Below are positions 42,595 to 51,173 of a DNA stretch of 64,000 nucleotides, in pieces; position 1 is the first letter of the stretch, and each line of letters starts with the position of its first letter. Both the position numbers and the translations under genes were made by a program. The notes beneath the pieces were generated by a model, which was given only the letters and a program-made list of their open reading frames with translations, was not told where the DNA came from and did not search any database. Source of the DNA: Anaerocolumna jejuensis DSM 15929 (GTDB taxonomy: Bacteria > Bacillota > Clostridia > Lachnospirales > Lachnospiraceae); the NCBI RefSeq assembly GCF_900142215.1, contig NZ_FRAC01000014.1, forward strand, positions 124,001 through 188,000. The letters are read 5' to 3'.

Positions 42595-43992
42595 ATGAAA
42601 AAAACTGGTTTATTACTGCTGGCATTTGCTATGGCTGTCTGCCTGCTGCCCCTTTCTGTAAAGGCGGCGGAAACAGGTGATTTTGATTCTGATTTAACAG
42701 CCTACATGAGCCAGATTAGCAGTGAAAGAGGGAAGGAAGTTACAAAGGATGATCTGGAATATGCACTTAATATCTATTCTGAAAGCCTCTCTGATTTTGA
42801 TTCCGCAGACGGCCTTCAGGACTTTTTGGGAGAGGTCATAAAAGCTGATTACAGCAATTTAACCTCAATCTATGAGAAGTTCCAATTAAATCAGGAGAGT
42901 TTAACAGCTCTGCTGGGGAAAAACGGAGAGACTCTTGACGATTACGTCTTTCTCAATGTATTAGATAACAGCCTCGCCTTCTATCAGGGGGATGGCACTG
43001 GAGCGCAGGAGGCCGGCTTTGAAGAAAAGCTTACTGCCTATCTGGCTGAAATCAGCAGTATCCGCGGTTTTGACGTGACCCGTGAAAGGTTGGAGGCTTA
43101 CCTTTCAAAATACGGTGAAACCCTTGGCACCTTTGAAACCTTTGCTGATTTGAAGGATTTTCTGGGAGATGTCATCAAGAGTGACCTTAGCAATCTGAAT
43201 TATTTCAACAGGGAGTATCATCTGACCAAAGAGGATATTGACAGCCGTTTAAGCACCCAGGGCAAAACCATAAAGGATTATGTATTTATTGATGAGCTGG
43301 ATTTTGATATATTAAAATTTGATGACGGAAAAATCACCTATCAGTATTTTATTGATGCCTTGGAAGGGTATTATCCTGGCATAACGGATAAGCTTGGTCT
43401 GACAGAAGAGGAGTATACCAGAACCTATCAGTACTTTATGTCTCTAAACGATTACTACACCAGTGAAGAGACACAGAATAAGCTGATAGACCTGCTGACA
43501 CGCTTCCAGACTTTAGCAGAGGCTCTTCCGGAATCCGGGAAAGATATGACTCTGGACCAGCTTTCACAGTTCCAGGGACTTTATCAGGAGCTCCAGGATG
43601 TTCTGAAAATAAAGATATCTTACAGCATTCTGGAAAACGGCAAAAAGGCACCTCTCACTCTGCTTGACCTGATGAGTGGCAAGGATTTGGAGAACGCAGT
43701 GATTAGCATTGATATCTATACGGCTTCTTCCGAATTCCTGATGGACATCAATCTTAGCGCCGATATGTTCAGTGAAATCATAGGCGACGCAGAAACTACC
43801 CCCGTCACGAAGCCCGGTCCCTCTGTCCATAACACGGCTTCCAAGCCTGTAAAGACTGTTACCGGAGGCAAGCTTCCCAAAACTGCCACCAACAACGCTG
43901 CTATGGTATTCCTTGGTGCCATACTTGCTGCAATGGGAACCGGCCTATGGAAGACTAACAGGAAAGATAGAAATGATGCAGATGCTGCGTAA
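42595..43992 (+). CDS. Processed acidic surface protein with LPXTA sorting signal
   Basis: 465 residues: signal peptide (KKTGLLLLAFAMAVCLLPL ... VKA), two tandem repeats of about 95 residues (FDSDLTAYMSQISSERGKEV... and FEEKLTAYLAEISSIRGFDV...), a more divergent third region, a Pro/Thr linker and the sorting signal LPKTA (427-431), hydrophobic helix and basic tail. This is the layout of the 'processed acidic surface protein' family paired with class D sortases. The adjacent sortase gene overlaps its last codons by 20 bp, so the sortase most likely anchors this protein to peptidoglycan. The start is fixed by AAGGAGAG. The biochemical role of the repeats is not known to me. Confidence 0.85.
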   Translation: MKKTGLLLLAFAMAVCLLPLSVKAAETGDFDSDLTAYMSQISSERGKEVTKDDLEYALNIYSESLSDFDSADGLQDFLGEVIKADYSNLTSIYEKFQLNQESLTALLGKNGETLDDYVFLNVLDNSLAFYQGDGTGAQEAGFEEKLTAYLAEISSIRGFDVTRERLEAYLSKYGETLGTFETFADLKDFLGDVIKSDLSNLNYFNREYHLTKEDIDSRLSTQGKTIKDYVFIDELDFDILKFDDGKITYQYFIDALEGYYPGITDKLGLTEEEYTRTYQYFMSLNDYYTSEETQNKLIDLLTRFQTLAEALPESGKDMTLDQLSQFQGLYQELQDVLKIKISYSILENGKKAPLTLLDLMSGKDLENAVISIDIYTASSEFLMDINLSADMFSEIIGDAETTPVTKPGPSVHNTASKPVKTVTGGKLPKTATNNAAMVFLGAILAAMGTGLWKTNRKDRNDADAA

Positions 43993-44668
43993 GAAATTTT
44001 TTCCCTTCCTCCTGCTGGCTGCCGGAATCCTGCTGGCTGCCGCAGGCCTTTTCAAAATGTGGCAGGGAAACTCCTTAAAAGTACCCCTTTCCTCCCAGAG
44101 AGCCGGTGTATCTGAAAATACAGAAAAGGGAGCTGCTGTACAAAAGGACACTTCAGCCCCTTCTTCCAATGACAATGCTGTCCTTCCTGAGAAATTCTTA
44201 AAAAGCAGGTTCGCAAATGTATTGGAAAATAAGGGTCTGAATAACGAAGAAAAAGCACTGTACCCGGACAGGCCGGCACAAGGTGATAAAATAGGGACTC
44301 TTACTATCCCTTCCCTGAAAATGTCCCTTCCCATATATGAAGGAACGGAGGACAAGGAACTGGAAAAGGGGGTTGGGCATTATGCAGGAAGTGTCCTTCC
44401 TGGTGAAGCTGATAATTGTGTTTTATCAGGACACAGAGATACGGTGTTCTCAGGGCTCCAAAGCCTGAAAAAAGGTGACAGCATAATTGTTAAGACTTCT
44501 GCCGGCATCTTTACCTATCGAATCCGCAAGATTCGAATAGTAGAGAAGGAGGATACGACAGTTATTGTTCCGAGACCTGCGGCCACCCTTACCTTAACCA
44601 CCTGTTATCCCTTTACCTACATTGGTTCTGCACCGCAAAGATATATTATATCCGCTTATTTAAAATAA
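43973..44668 (+). CDS. Class D sortase
   Basis: 231 residues: N-terminal membrane anchor (FFPFLLLAAGILLAAAGLF), a Ser/Lys-rich stalk and a C-terminal sortase barrel. Catalytic residues are His154 (LSGHRDT), Cys211 (TLTTCYPF) and Arg223 (APQRYII). Class D sortases of Firmicutes recognise LPxTA-like signals, matching the LPKTA of the upstream gene. The start is assigned from AGGAAAG upstream; the frame is open further into the previous gene. Operon of two, closed by a strong terminator. Confidence 0.9.
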   Translation: MMQMLRKKFFPFLLLAAGILLAAAGLFKMWQGNSLKVPLSSQRAGVSENTEKGAAVQKDTSAPSSNDNAVLPEKFLKSRFANVLENKGLNNEEKALYPDRPAQGDKIGTLTIPSLKMSLPIYEGTEDKELEKGVGHYAGSVLPGEADNCVLSGHRDTVFSGLQSLKKGDSIIVKTSAGIFTYRIRKIRIVEKEDTTVIVPRPAATLTLTTCYPFTYIGSAPQRYIISAYLK

Positions 44669-44682
44669 AAATAGAAATAACA

Positions 44683-44722
44683 GGCAGGGGTATCCCATCA
44701 GGGAATCCCCTGCCTTCTTTTT
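44683..44722 (+). terminator. Terminator of the surface protein-sortase operon
   Basis: ggcaggggtatccc / gggaatcccctgcc-type stem followed by ttcttttt. Confidence 0.9.
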
Positions 44723-44862
44723 CCTCCCTTTCCTGTTCCAGTTAATTCTGTTCATATTTGGATGCTCTTCCAGCAATTCTATATGTTACAATTCGTTAAA
44801 ATATATTACAATATTGTTAACTCATTGATGCCAGTATTTCTGGCCCACCAATAGGAGGTACC

Positions 44863-45693
44863 ATGAACAGATTGAAACCGGTAAGGATAGTGCTGACAGC
44901 TTCTCTCTTATCCTTCGTACTTTTTTCCGCAAACGTATCGGCAGCAACTTATAAAGTCGTAAAGAATGATACACTTTACAAAATCAGCAAACTATTTAAA
45001 ACTCCTGTAACAACTATTAAAAAAACCAACAATCTGAAAAGTGATTCCATAAAGCCGGGTCAGAAGTTAACTGTCTCATCCAAGATATATACCGTTAAGC
45101 AAGGGGATACCCTTAATAATATTGCTAAAACAAACGGAATCTCCTTAGCAAGCCTAAGAAAAGCCAACTGTAAGTGGAATAATACCTTAGCGGTAGGTCA
45201 AAAACTGATTCTTCCCGGAGTGAAATCCACTACAACAGCATCCAACACAACAGCATCCACTGTATCTTATAAAGCTGCTGTTTCTGCCCGTGCAGTGGAG
45301 TCCGCCTCTAAATCTGCGGTAATACCCTACACAAAAGCAGAAAAAGATTTATTGGCACGGCTTATAACAGCCGAAGCAACAGGACAGCCTTATAATGCCA
45401 TGGTTGCCATCGGCGGTGTTGTAATCAACAGAGTTCAAAGCAAGGATTGGCCGGATACTATTACTGATGTAATCTATGATGTGCCGGGCGGTTTTTATCA
45501 GTTCACTCCAGTTAAAAACGGATTTATCAACAAGCCCGCTTCCTCCATTGCCATAAAAGCGGCAGGAGAAGCCCTTCTTGGTGCCGACCCCTCAAAGGGT
45601 GCCATGTTTTATTTCGATGACAGTTCTACGAACAAATGGCTGTGGTCAAAACCCTTAACAGCAAGATACGGAAAAATGGTATTTGTAAAATAA
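44863..45693 (+). CDS. LysM-containing SleB/CwlJ-type cell wall hydrolase
   Basis: 276 residues: signal peptide (about 1-27, ending VSAA), two LysM domains (TYKVVKNDTLYKISKLF, about 29-70; IYTVKQGDTLNNIAKTN, about 76-120), a Ser/Thr/Ala linker and a C-terminal hydrolase_2 domain starting KDLLARLITAEATGQPYNAM with the catalytic Glu in TAEA. SleB-type enzymes are lytic transglycosylases acting on spore-cortex or vegetative peptidoglycan; LysM provides glycan binding. AGGAGGT precedes the ATG. Could serve in germination or in sporulation engulfment. Confidence 0.92.
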   Translation: MNRLKPVRIVLTASLLSFVLFSANVSAATYKVVKNDTLYKISKLFKTPVTTIKKTNNLKSDSIKPGQKLTVSSKIYTVKQGDTLNNIAKTNGISLASLRKANCKWNNTLAVGQKLILPGVKSTTTASNTTASTVSYKAAVSARAVESASKSAVIPYTKAEKDLLARLITAEATGQPYNAMVAIGGVVINRVQSKDWPDTITDVIYDVPGGFYQFTPVKNGFINKPASSIAIKAAGEALLGADPSKGAMFYFDDSSTNKWLWSKPLTARYGKMVFVK

Positions 45694-45708
45694 AAGGTAT
45701 ATACAAAA

Positions 45709-45742
45709 ATTGCAGCGAAGAGGAAACTCCGCTGCAATTTTT
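45709..45742 (+). terminator. Terminator between convergent hydrolase and enolase genes
   Basis: attgcagcg / cgctgcaat stem (45709-45738) with a T-run on the plus strand and a matching A-run on the left, so it may act on both strands. Confidence 0.85.
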
Positions 45743-45779
45743 CTATGTATTCAAAGCTTTCTGCTGAAAGCTTCTGATG

Positions 45780-47075
45780 TTATTTTTTGATATTAAAGGC
45801 ATCGAATCCAGGATACTGGGCACTTGCACCAAGATCTTCCTCGATACGGAGCAGCTGATTATATTTAGCTACACGTTCGCTTCTGCTGGGTGCACCGGTC
45901 TTAATCTGGCAGGTATTGAGAGCTACTGCCAGGTCAGCAATGGTAGTATCCTCTGTTTCGCCTGAACGGTGGGAAGCGATTGCTGTATATCCGGCCTTAT
46001 GTGCCATCTTGATTGCTTCCAGGGTCTCAGATACGGAACCGATCTGGTTGAGCTTAATTAAGATGGAGTTACCGCAGCCAAGTTCAATTCCCTTCTTTAA
46101 TCTGACCGTATTTGTAACAAAGAGGTCATCACCTACTAACTGTACCTTATCTCCCAATTCTCTGGTCAGCTCCTGCCAGCCTTCCCAGTCCTCCTCATCC
46201 AGAGCATCCTCGATGGAATAAATGGGGTATTTTTCGGTAAGGCTCTTCCAGTGTGCAATAAGCTCGCTGGAAGTAAAGTGGGTTCCTGCTTTCGGAAGGA
46301 TATATTCCCCGGCCTTCTCACCCTTCCATTCGCTGGAAGCTGCATCCATGGCAAGAACAAAATCCTTTCCGGGTACATAGCCTGCTTTTTCAACTGCCTG
46401 TAAGATCAGCTGAATCGCTTCTTCATCACTGGCAAGGTTAGGGGCAAAGCCTCCTTCATCACCAACGGAAGTAGCAAGTCCCTTCTCCTTTAATATCCCT
46501 GCAAGTGCATGGAATACTTCCGTACACTGGCGAAGCCCTTCTTTAAAGCTGGCTGCTCCGGCAGGCATAACCATAAATTCCTGAACATCTACATTATTGG
46601 CAGCATGCGCACCGCCGTTTAAGATATTCATCATAGGAACAGGAAGCTTATTTCCGGCACTGCCCCCCAGGAATTTATAAAGCGGAAGATTGAGAGCCGT
46701 TGCTGCTGCTCTGGCAGCGGCAATGGATACTGCAAGTATGGCATTGGCTCCAAGGCCCGATTTGTCCTTGGTTCCGTCAAGGGTAAGCATTGCCGCATCC
46801 ACTGCATAAATATCCGCAGCATTCATGCCTTTTAACGCTTCCTTAATAGGTCCGTTAATGTTGGCTACCGCCTTTAATACACCCTTGCCGCCAAATCTTG
46901 ATTTATCTTCATCTCTTAATTCCAACGCTTCAAATATACCGGTAGAAGCACCGCTTGGTGCCGCACCTCTTCCAATGGTACCGTCCTTTAACACCACTTC
47001 TGCTTCTACTGTAGGATTTCCTCTGGAATCAATGATTTCTCTTCCGATTACTTTTTCAATTTCCAAATACTTCAT
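45780..47075 (-). CDS. eno: Enolase
   Basis: 431 residues, normal length, interconverting 2-phosphoglycerate and phosphoenolpyruvate. Visible: EIIDSRGNPTVEAEV near the start, GAPSGASTGIFEALELRD (active-site loop), the catalytic VGDEGGFAPNL, metal ligands in SIEDALDEEDW and VGDDLFVTN, and the SHRSGETEDTTIADLAV signature. The start is the ATG with AAGGAGG spaced 9 bp, six codons inside the longest frame. No other glycolytic gene is adjacent. The promoter TTGTTT-N17-TAGTAT and a perfect Fur-type box lie upstream. Confidence 0.97.
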   Translation of the reverse strand: MKYLEIEKVIGREIIDSRGNPTVEAEVVLKDGTIGRGAAPSGASTGIFEALELRDEDKSRFGGKGVLKAVANINGPIKEALKGMNAADIYAVDAAMLTLDGTKDKSGLGANAILAVSIAAARAAATALNLPLYKFLGGSAGNKLPVPMMNILNGGAHAANNVDVQEFMVMPAGAASFKEGLRQCTEVFHALAGILKEKGLATSVGDEGGFAPNLASDEEAIQLILQAVEKAGYVPGKDFVLAMDAASSEWKGEKAGEYILPKAGTHFTSSELIAHWKSLTEKYPIYSIEDALDEEDWEGWQELTRELGDKVQLVGDDLFVTNTVRLKKGIELGCGNSILIKLNQIGSVSETLEAIKMAHKAGYTAIASHRSGETEDTTIADLAVALNTCQIKTGAPSRSERVAKYNQLLRIEEDLGASAQYPGFDAFNIKK

Positions 47076-47117
47076 ACGGTGTTCCTCCTTCAACAGTAAA
47101 TACTTTTACTTAACCAA

Positions 47118-47146
47118 ATACTACCACAATTTGAAAAAGAAAACAA
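47118..47146 (-). promoter_or_regulatory. Sigma-A promoter of eno
   Basis: On the minus strand TTGTTT (47141-47146), 17-bp spacer, TAGTAT (47118-47123). Confidence 0.6.
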
Positions 47147-47155
47147 GATATATTT

Positions 47156-47170
47156 TGATAATGATTATCA
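47156..47170. promoter_or_regulatory. Perfect 7-1-7 Fur-type box
   Basis: TGATAATGATTATCA exactly fits TGATAATNATTATCA, the core Fur box of Firmicutes (a PerR box would be TTATAATNATTATAA). It lies 9 bp upstream of the eno -35 element. The plus-strand side has no gene for 570 bp, so eno is the only obvious target. Confidence 0.65.
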
Positions 47171-47310
47171 GTATTTCTAATTATCAAGCCACAGGACTTC
47201 CGTTTACTTATAATAAGGTAATTCATAGGAAGTTGATTATTGCAAGATATATTTTACATGGACACTTTTGCATTGATATAGGACTTTCGGCAAAATTCTT
47301 GTTTATTGAG

Positions 47311-47402
47311 TGTATATTGGGGGTATAAAAATGCACTCAGCTCCGTGAAAGTCACTTCGTTGCATTTTTATACCCCCAATATACACAGGTGAAGGCTGAG
47401 AT
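47311..47402. repeat. 25-bp perfect hairpin carrying dispersed repeat, copy B
   Basis: tgtatattgggggtataaaa... (47311-47335) is perfectly inverted at 47361-47385, with a loop containing gtgaaagtcac. The loop, right arm and following bases (47341-47402) match 2502-2573. It lies in the eno to GH2 gap; no T-tract follows. Confidence 0.75.
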
Positions 47403-47637
47403 TAATTATGATACGCTAATTATATGAAATTTAAACCAGATTGATAGAGTGGCATTTTATGCAAAATAGACAAATTTATATTTTGAGAATTTTTATAAAT
47501 GCGCTATTTCCCTTTATTTTGAAACCGAATTCATTATTTTAAAACAAGTATTTATATACAAATATGTGCAAAAAAGAGAATTTCAATATCCGTCCCTTAA
47601 AAAGTCGTTATATTACATCTTATTTATTTATAAGCCA

Positions 47638-47665
47638 TTGTATTAGCCTTCAAATTCTCTATAAT
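47638..47665 (+). promoter_or_regulatory. Sigma-A promoter of the GH2 gene
   Basis: TTGTAT (47638-47643), 16-bp spacer, TATAAT (47660-47665). The leader is about 70 nt to the ATG at 47744. Confidence 0.6.
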
Positions 47666-47743
47666 GGTAGCAGATGGGGAATGTATAAGTTGAATTAAGT
47701 TTTTCGATAACTTTCCATACCAAAATTAGACGGAGGATTTGAT

Positions 47744-50173
47744 ATGAATGATATACGCTTAAGTAAATGGAGGTTTCATTATGGGGATTGCCCGGAAGCT
47801 TGGTATAAGGGCTTTGATGACAACAGCTGGGAGGAGGTGGCGGTTCCTCATGACTGGTCCGTCCATATGCCTTTTTCCAGGGAGTATTCCAGCGGAACCG
47901 GCTATCTGGCCGGTGGAATCGGCTGGTACCGTACGGAATTCTGCCTGCCGGAGGAGCTTAAAGACAAAAGAATCTATATTACCTTTGACGGTATGTATAA
48001 GAACAGCCAGGTATGGTGCAACAGCTATTACCTTGGCAAGCGCCCTTTCGGCTATGCCACCTTCCGCTATGATATTACTTCCCAGGCTGTATTCGGAGAT
48101 GCCGTTAATTCTGTTTCTGTAAAGCTTGACCACCGGGATATATCCGACTCCCGCTGGTTTACAGGCTCCGGAATCATAAGAAAGGTAGTTGTTACAGCCG
48201 AAGAACCCGTTCATACGGAGTATAACGGAATCTTCTTTACCACCCCGGAAGTCTCAAAGGAAAAGGCAGCCGTTAAGGTATTTACCCCCCTGGTGAATGA
48301 AACCTCAGAGGAGGCAGAGGTGACCCTGACCCACAGCCTTGTTTTAAAGGATGAGAGCTTTCTTTCCTTTCGCACAGAGCTTTCCCTTTCTGCCGGCGAA
48401 AGGAGGGAGGTAACCTTAGAAGACTGCCTTCCTTCCCCGAAGCTTTGGTCCGTAAAGGAGCCGCACCTCTATAAGCTGGTAACAGAAATCAACGCCTCCC
48501 AAAGGAATGGCTCTCTGATAAGCAGTCAGAACTATGAAACCATGGTCGGCATCCGAAGCCTTCTGTTTACCCCGGATAAGGGCTTTTTCCTAAACGGGGA
48601 GCCGTTGAAGCTGAAGGGTGTTTGTATTCACCACGATGCAGGCTGTCTGGGGGCTGCCGTTTTGCCCTCCGTATGGCTTAGAAGACTGGAGTCCTTAAAG
48701 GAAATGGGCTGCAATTCCATCCGCATGAGCCACAATCCCCATATGCCAGAGCTCTATGACCTCTGTGATGCCATGGGATTTCTGGTAATGGATGAAGCCT
48801 TTGACGAATGGGAAAACCCCAAGAACAAATGGTGGAACGGTCACAATGTCTATCCGCCCAGACACCAGGGCTATGCGGAGGATTTTCCCCAGTGGCATGA
48901 AAGGGATTTGACCGACCTGATACGCCGGGACAGGAATCATCCAAGCATTATTTTGTGGAGCATTGGAAACGAAATTGATTACCCCAATGACCCCTACTGC
49001 CACCCCCTCTTTGAGACAATGACGGGAAATAATGACAAGGATAAGCCGGCAGCCGAAAGACAGTATAATCCCAACAAGCCCAATGCCGAAAGACTCTCCG
49101 TCCTTGCAGGGAACCTGACAGCGATTGTAAAGCAATCCGATACCACAAGACCGGTTACGGCTGCGGTTGCCTTTCCCGAGCTGTCCACCCGTATCGGATA
49201 CATCGATACCCTTGACGTGGCAGGCTATAACTATAAGGAGGAATGGTACGAACAGGACCACGGACGTTTCCCGGATAAACCCTTTCTTGGCAGTGAGAAC
49301 AGCCATTCCCTGGATGCCTGGAAGGCAGTCCGGGACCAGGAATTTATAGCAGGTCAGTATCTCTGGACCGGTATTGATTTTCTGGGAGAAGCCCAGGGCT
49401 GGCCCATAAGAGGCTCCTATGCCGGCCTTTTAACAACGGCAGGCTTTCAAAAGACTTCTTACTTTCGCAGAAAGAGCTTCTGGACGGATAAGCCTTTTGT
49501 TTATATTACCACCTCCAGAGAGGATGGGGAAAATGGGGACACATCCGATAATTCCTCCAGGGAATGGAAGGAGATGTTTCGCAGCTACCACTATCTTCCG
49601 GGAGAAGGAATTGAAGCCAGATGCTACACCAATTCGGACAGTGTGGAATTATTTCTCAATAACAGAAGCCTTGGCAGAAAAGCCTACGATGACAGTCTGG
49701 GTTATATTTCTTTCATTTTCCCCTTTGAGCCGGGAGAATTAAAGGCTGTGGGCTATGAAAAGGAAGGAGGGCAGCAGAATAATGTGACCGATGCGCTTTC
49801 CACAAGCGGTGCTCCCTGCGGCCTAAGGCTGGAATGCTTTTCCCCTTGTGAAGAGAGCCTTTCCTGTAACAAAGAATTTATAAAATCTATCCTGCAAAAT
49901 GACGGCCTTCTACTAAAACAAATAGAGATAACGGTAACGGATGAAAAGGGATATCCCTGTCTTACAGACAGCACTCTGCTGTCCGTTTCCATTGAGGGCG
50001 GCACCTTACTGGGCCTTGAGAACGGAGACCTGGCAGACACGACGGAATATGCTTCCCCTGTCCGCCGTGCCTATTACGGAAGGCTTTTGGCCTATGCAGC
50101 CGCAGCCCCTGAAGAAAAGACGGTGCTTACCGTGTCCGGCAGCGGTTTAAAGGAAAGAAGCATTACCCTTTAA
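47744..50173 (+). CDS. GH2 family glycoside hydrolase (beta-galactosidase/glucuronidase-like)
   Basis: 809 residues with the GH2 layout: N-terminal sugar-binding jellyroll (GIGWYRTEFCLP), Ig-like domain, then a TIM barrel starting GFFLNGEPLKLKGVCIHHDAG. The acid/base is Glu410 (SIGNEIDYP) and the predicted nucleophile Glu518 (LGSENSHS). Two further beta domains end the protein. No signal peptide, so it acts on imported oligosaccharides. Substrate (galactoside, glucuronide or other) cannot be decided. A divergent-and-convergent sugar locus surrounds it: an AraC regulator overlaps its 3' end tail to tail by 11 bp. SD GGAGG precedes the ATG. Confidence 0.9.
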   Translation: MNDIRLSKWRFHYGDCPEAWYKGFDDNSWEEVAVPHDWSVHMPFSREYSSGTGYLAGGIGWYRTEFCLPEELKDKRIYITFDGMYKNSQVWCNSYYLGKRPFGYATFRYDITSQAVFGDAVNSVSVKLDHRDISDSRWFTGSGIIRKVVVTAEEPVHTEYNGIFFTTPEVSKEKAAVKVFTPLVNETSEEAEVTLTHSLVLKDESFLSFRTELSLSAGERREVTLEDCLPSPKLWSVKEPHLYKLVTEINASQRNGSLISSQNYETMVGIRSLLFTPDKGFFLNGEPLKLKGVCIHHDAGCLGAAVLPSVWLRRLESLKEMGCNSIRMSHNPHMPELYDLCDAMGFLVMDEAFDEWENPKNKWWNGHNVYPPRHQGYAEDFPQWHERDLTDLIRRDRNHPSIILWSIGNEIDYPNDPYCHPLFETMTGNNDKDKPAAERQYNPNKPNAERLSVLAGNLTAIVKQSDTTRPVTAAVAFPELSTRIGYIDTLDVAGYNYKEEWYEQDHGRFPDKPFLGSENSHSLDAWKAVRDQEFIAGQYLWTGIDFLGEAQGWPIRGSYAGLLTTAGFQKTSYFRRKSFWTDKPFVYITTSREDGENGDTSDNSSREWKEMFRSYHYLPGEGIEARCYTNSDSVELFLNNRSLGRKAYDDSLGYISFIFPFEPGELKAVGYEKEGGQQNNVTDALSTSGAPCGLRLECFSPCEESLSCNKEFIKSILQNDGLLLKQIEITVTDEKGYPCLTDSTLLSVSIEGGTLLGLENGDLADTTEYASPVRRAYYGRLLAYAAAAPEEKTVLTVSGSGLKERSITL

Positions 50174-51104
50174 CGGGAGGAAGCTCCAGGCTGCTGCCTG
50201 CAATACTTCTATTATAGTTGGCAGGGGATACTCCCACCGCCTTTTTAAAAACCTTGCTGAAATAATATAAATCTATGAAACCAACGGACTGGCCCACCTC
50301 AGACATTTTCATGTTTGTGGTGGTAATCAGCTCCGTGGCATGATTAATCCTCACCGTATTCAGATACGCAAAGATGGTCTGATGTGTCATTTTCTTAAAA
50401 ATACGGTTGATATAATCAAAATTGCTGCCGGATATCTCCTCAATGTCGCTGCTGGTTATTTTCCGGGCATATTCCGTATTCAGATATTCCAGGAGCTTTT
50501 GTACCTTATGATAGGATTTGGGCATAACGGAGGTACTCTTTTGAAGCGTATCCATTAAATAGCTGCGGTACGTTTCAATAAAGGCCTCCAATACCTTTAA
50601 GGAACACATGATTTTATAGTTATCCATGTGGTTTTTGTTATGCTTTATTGCTTCATCCAGGAGGCAGCCCACCTTTATAAAATCAGCCGTGCTGTTAAAA
50701 TGATAGTATTTCGGCAGCAGGAGTGTGTCCTTTTCTATGGTGGCATACGAAAAGGGGTCGCTCTTTAAGGAGTCATTATGCTTTGACAGAATAAGCTTCA
50801 TGTACTCCTCTTCCCTTGTGTCCGCAACCTTTTTCATGTCCTCCTGCCGGAAATGGATGTAATAATATTCACAATAGGAAGTCTTATAGCCTTCATGGAA
50901 GTAATCCGTATCAAGAAGCAGGAAATCCCCTGCCTGAAGGAGATATTCCCTGTTATTCTCCTTTAAATACATCTCACCCTTTTTTATGACATAGATGATG
51001 TATTCATCCGCCTTTCTTTTGTTATGCACAAAGGGAGGCTGGATAACAGCCGTATTCATTAATCGTACCTTAGGAATCTGTCTGGGATTTAGCTCAAAAT
51101 ACAT
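50163..51104 (-). CDS. AraC-family transcriptional regulator
   Basis: 313 residues from the ATG preceded by GGAGGT. The N-terminal cupin sensor (about 20-100: PPFVHNKRKADEYIIYVIKKG, GDFLLLDTDYFHEG) is followed by a linker and a C-terminal double helix-turn-helix (ITSSDIEEISGSNFDYINRIFK; KMSEVGQSVGFIDLYYFSKVFKKAV). It is convergent with GH2 and divergent from a MATE gene 69 bp away, so it could control either. The effector is probably a sugar. Confidence 0.9.
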   Translation of the reverse strand: MYFELNPRQIPKVRLMNTAVIQPPFVHNKRKADEYIIYVIKKGEMYLKENNREYLLQAGDFLLLDTDYFHEGYKTSYCEYYYIHFRQEDMKKVADTREEEYMKLILSKHNDSLKSDPFSYATIEKDTLLLPKYYHFNSTADFIKVGCLLDEAIKHNKNHMDNYKIMCSLKVLEAFIETYRSYLMDTLQKSTSVMPKSYHKVQKLLEYLNTEYARKITSSDIEEISGSNFDYINRIFKKMTHQTIFAYLNTVRINHATELITTTNMKMSEVGQSVGFIDLYYFSKVFKKAVGVSPANYNRSIAGSSLELPPVKG

Positions 51105-51173
51105 AGATACCTCCATTTGATAAAACACGTTTATTTACTAACAATATCCACTACAAGGATGAAAGGAGCCTAA

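Noticed and set aside
47161..47328. Plus-strand frame starting within the Fur box as a Fur-controlled gene.
   Set aside because: About 55 codons without ribosome site or recognisable domain; it extends from an antisense eno frame.
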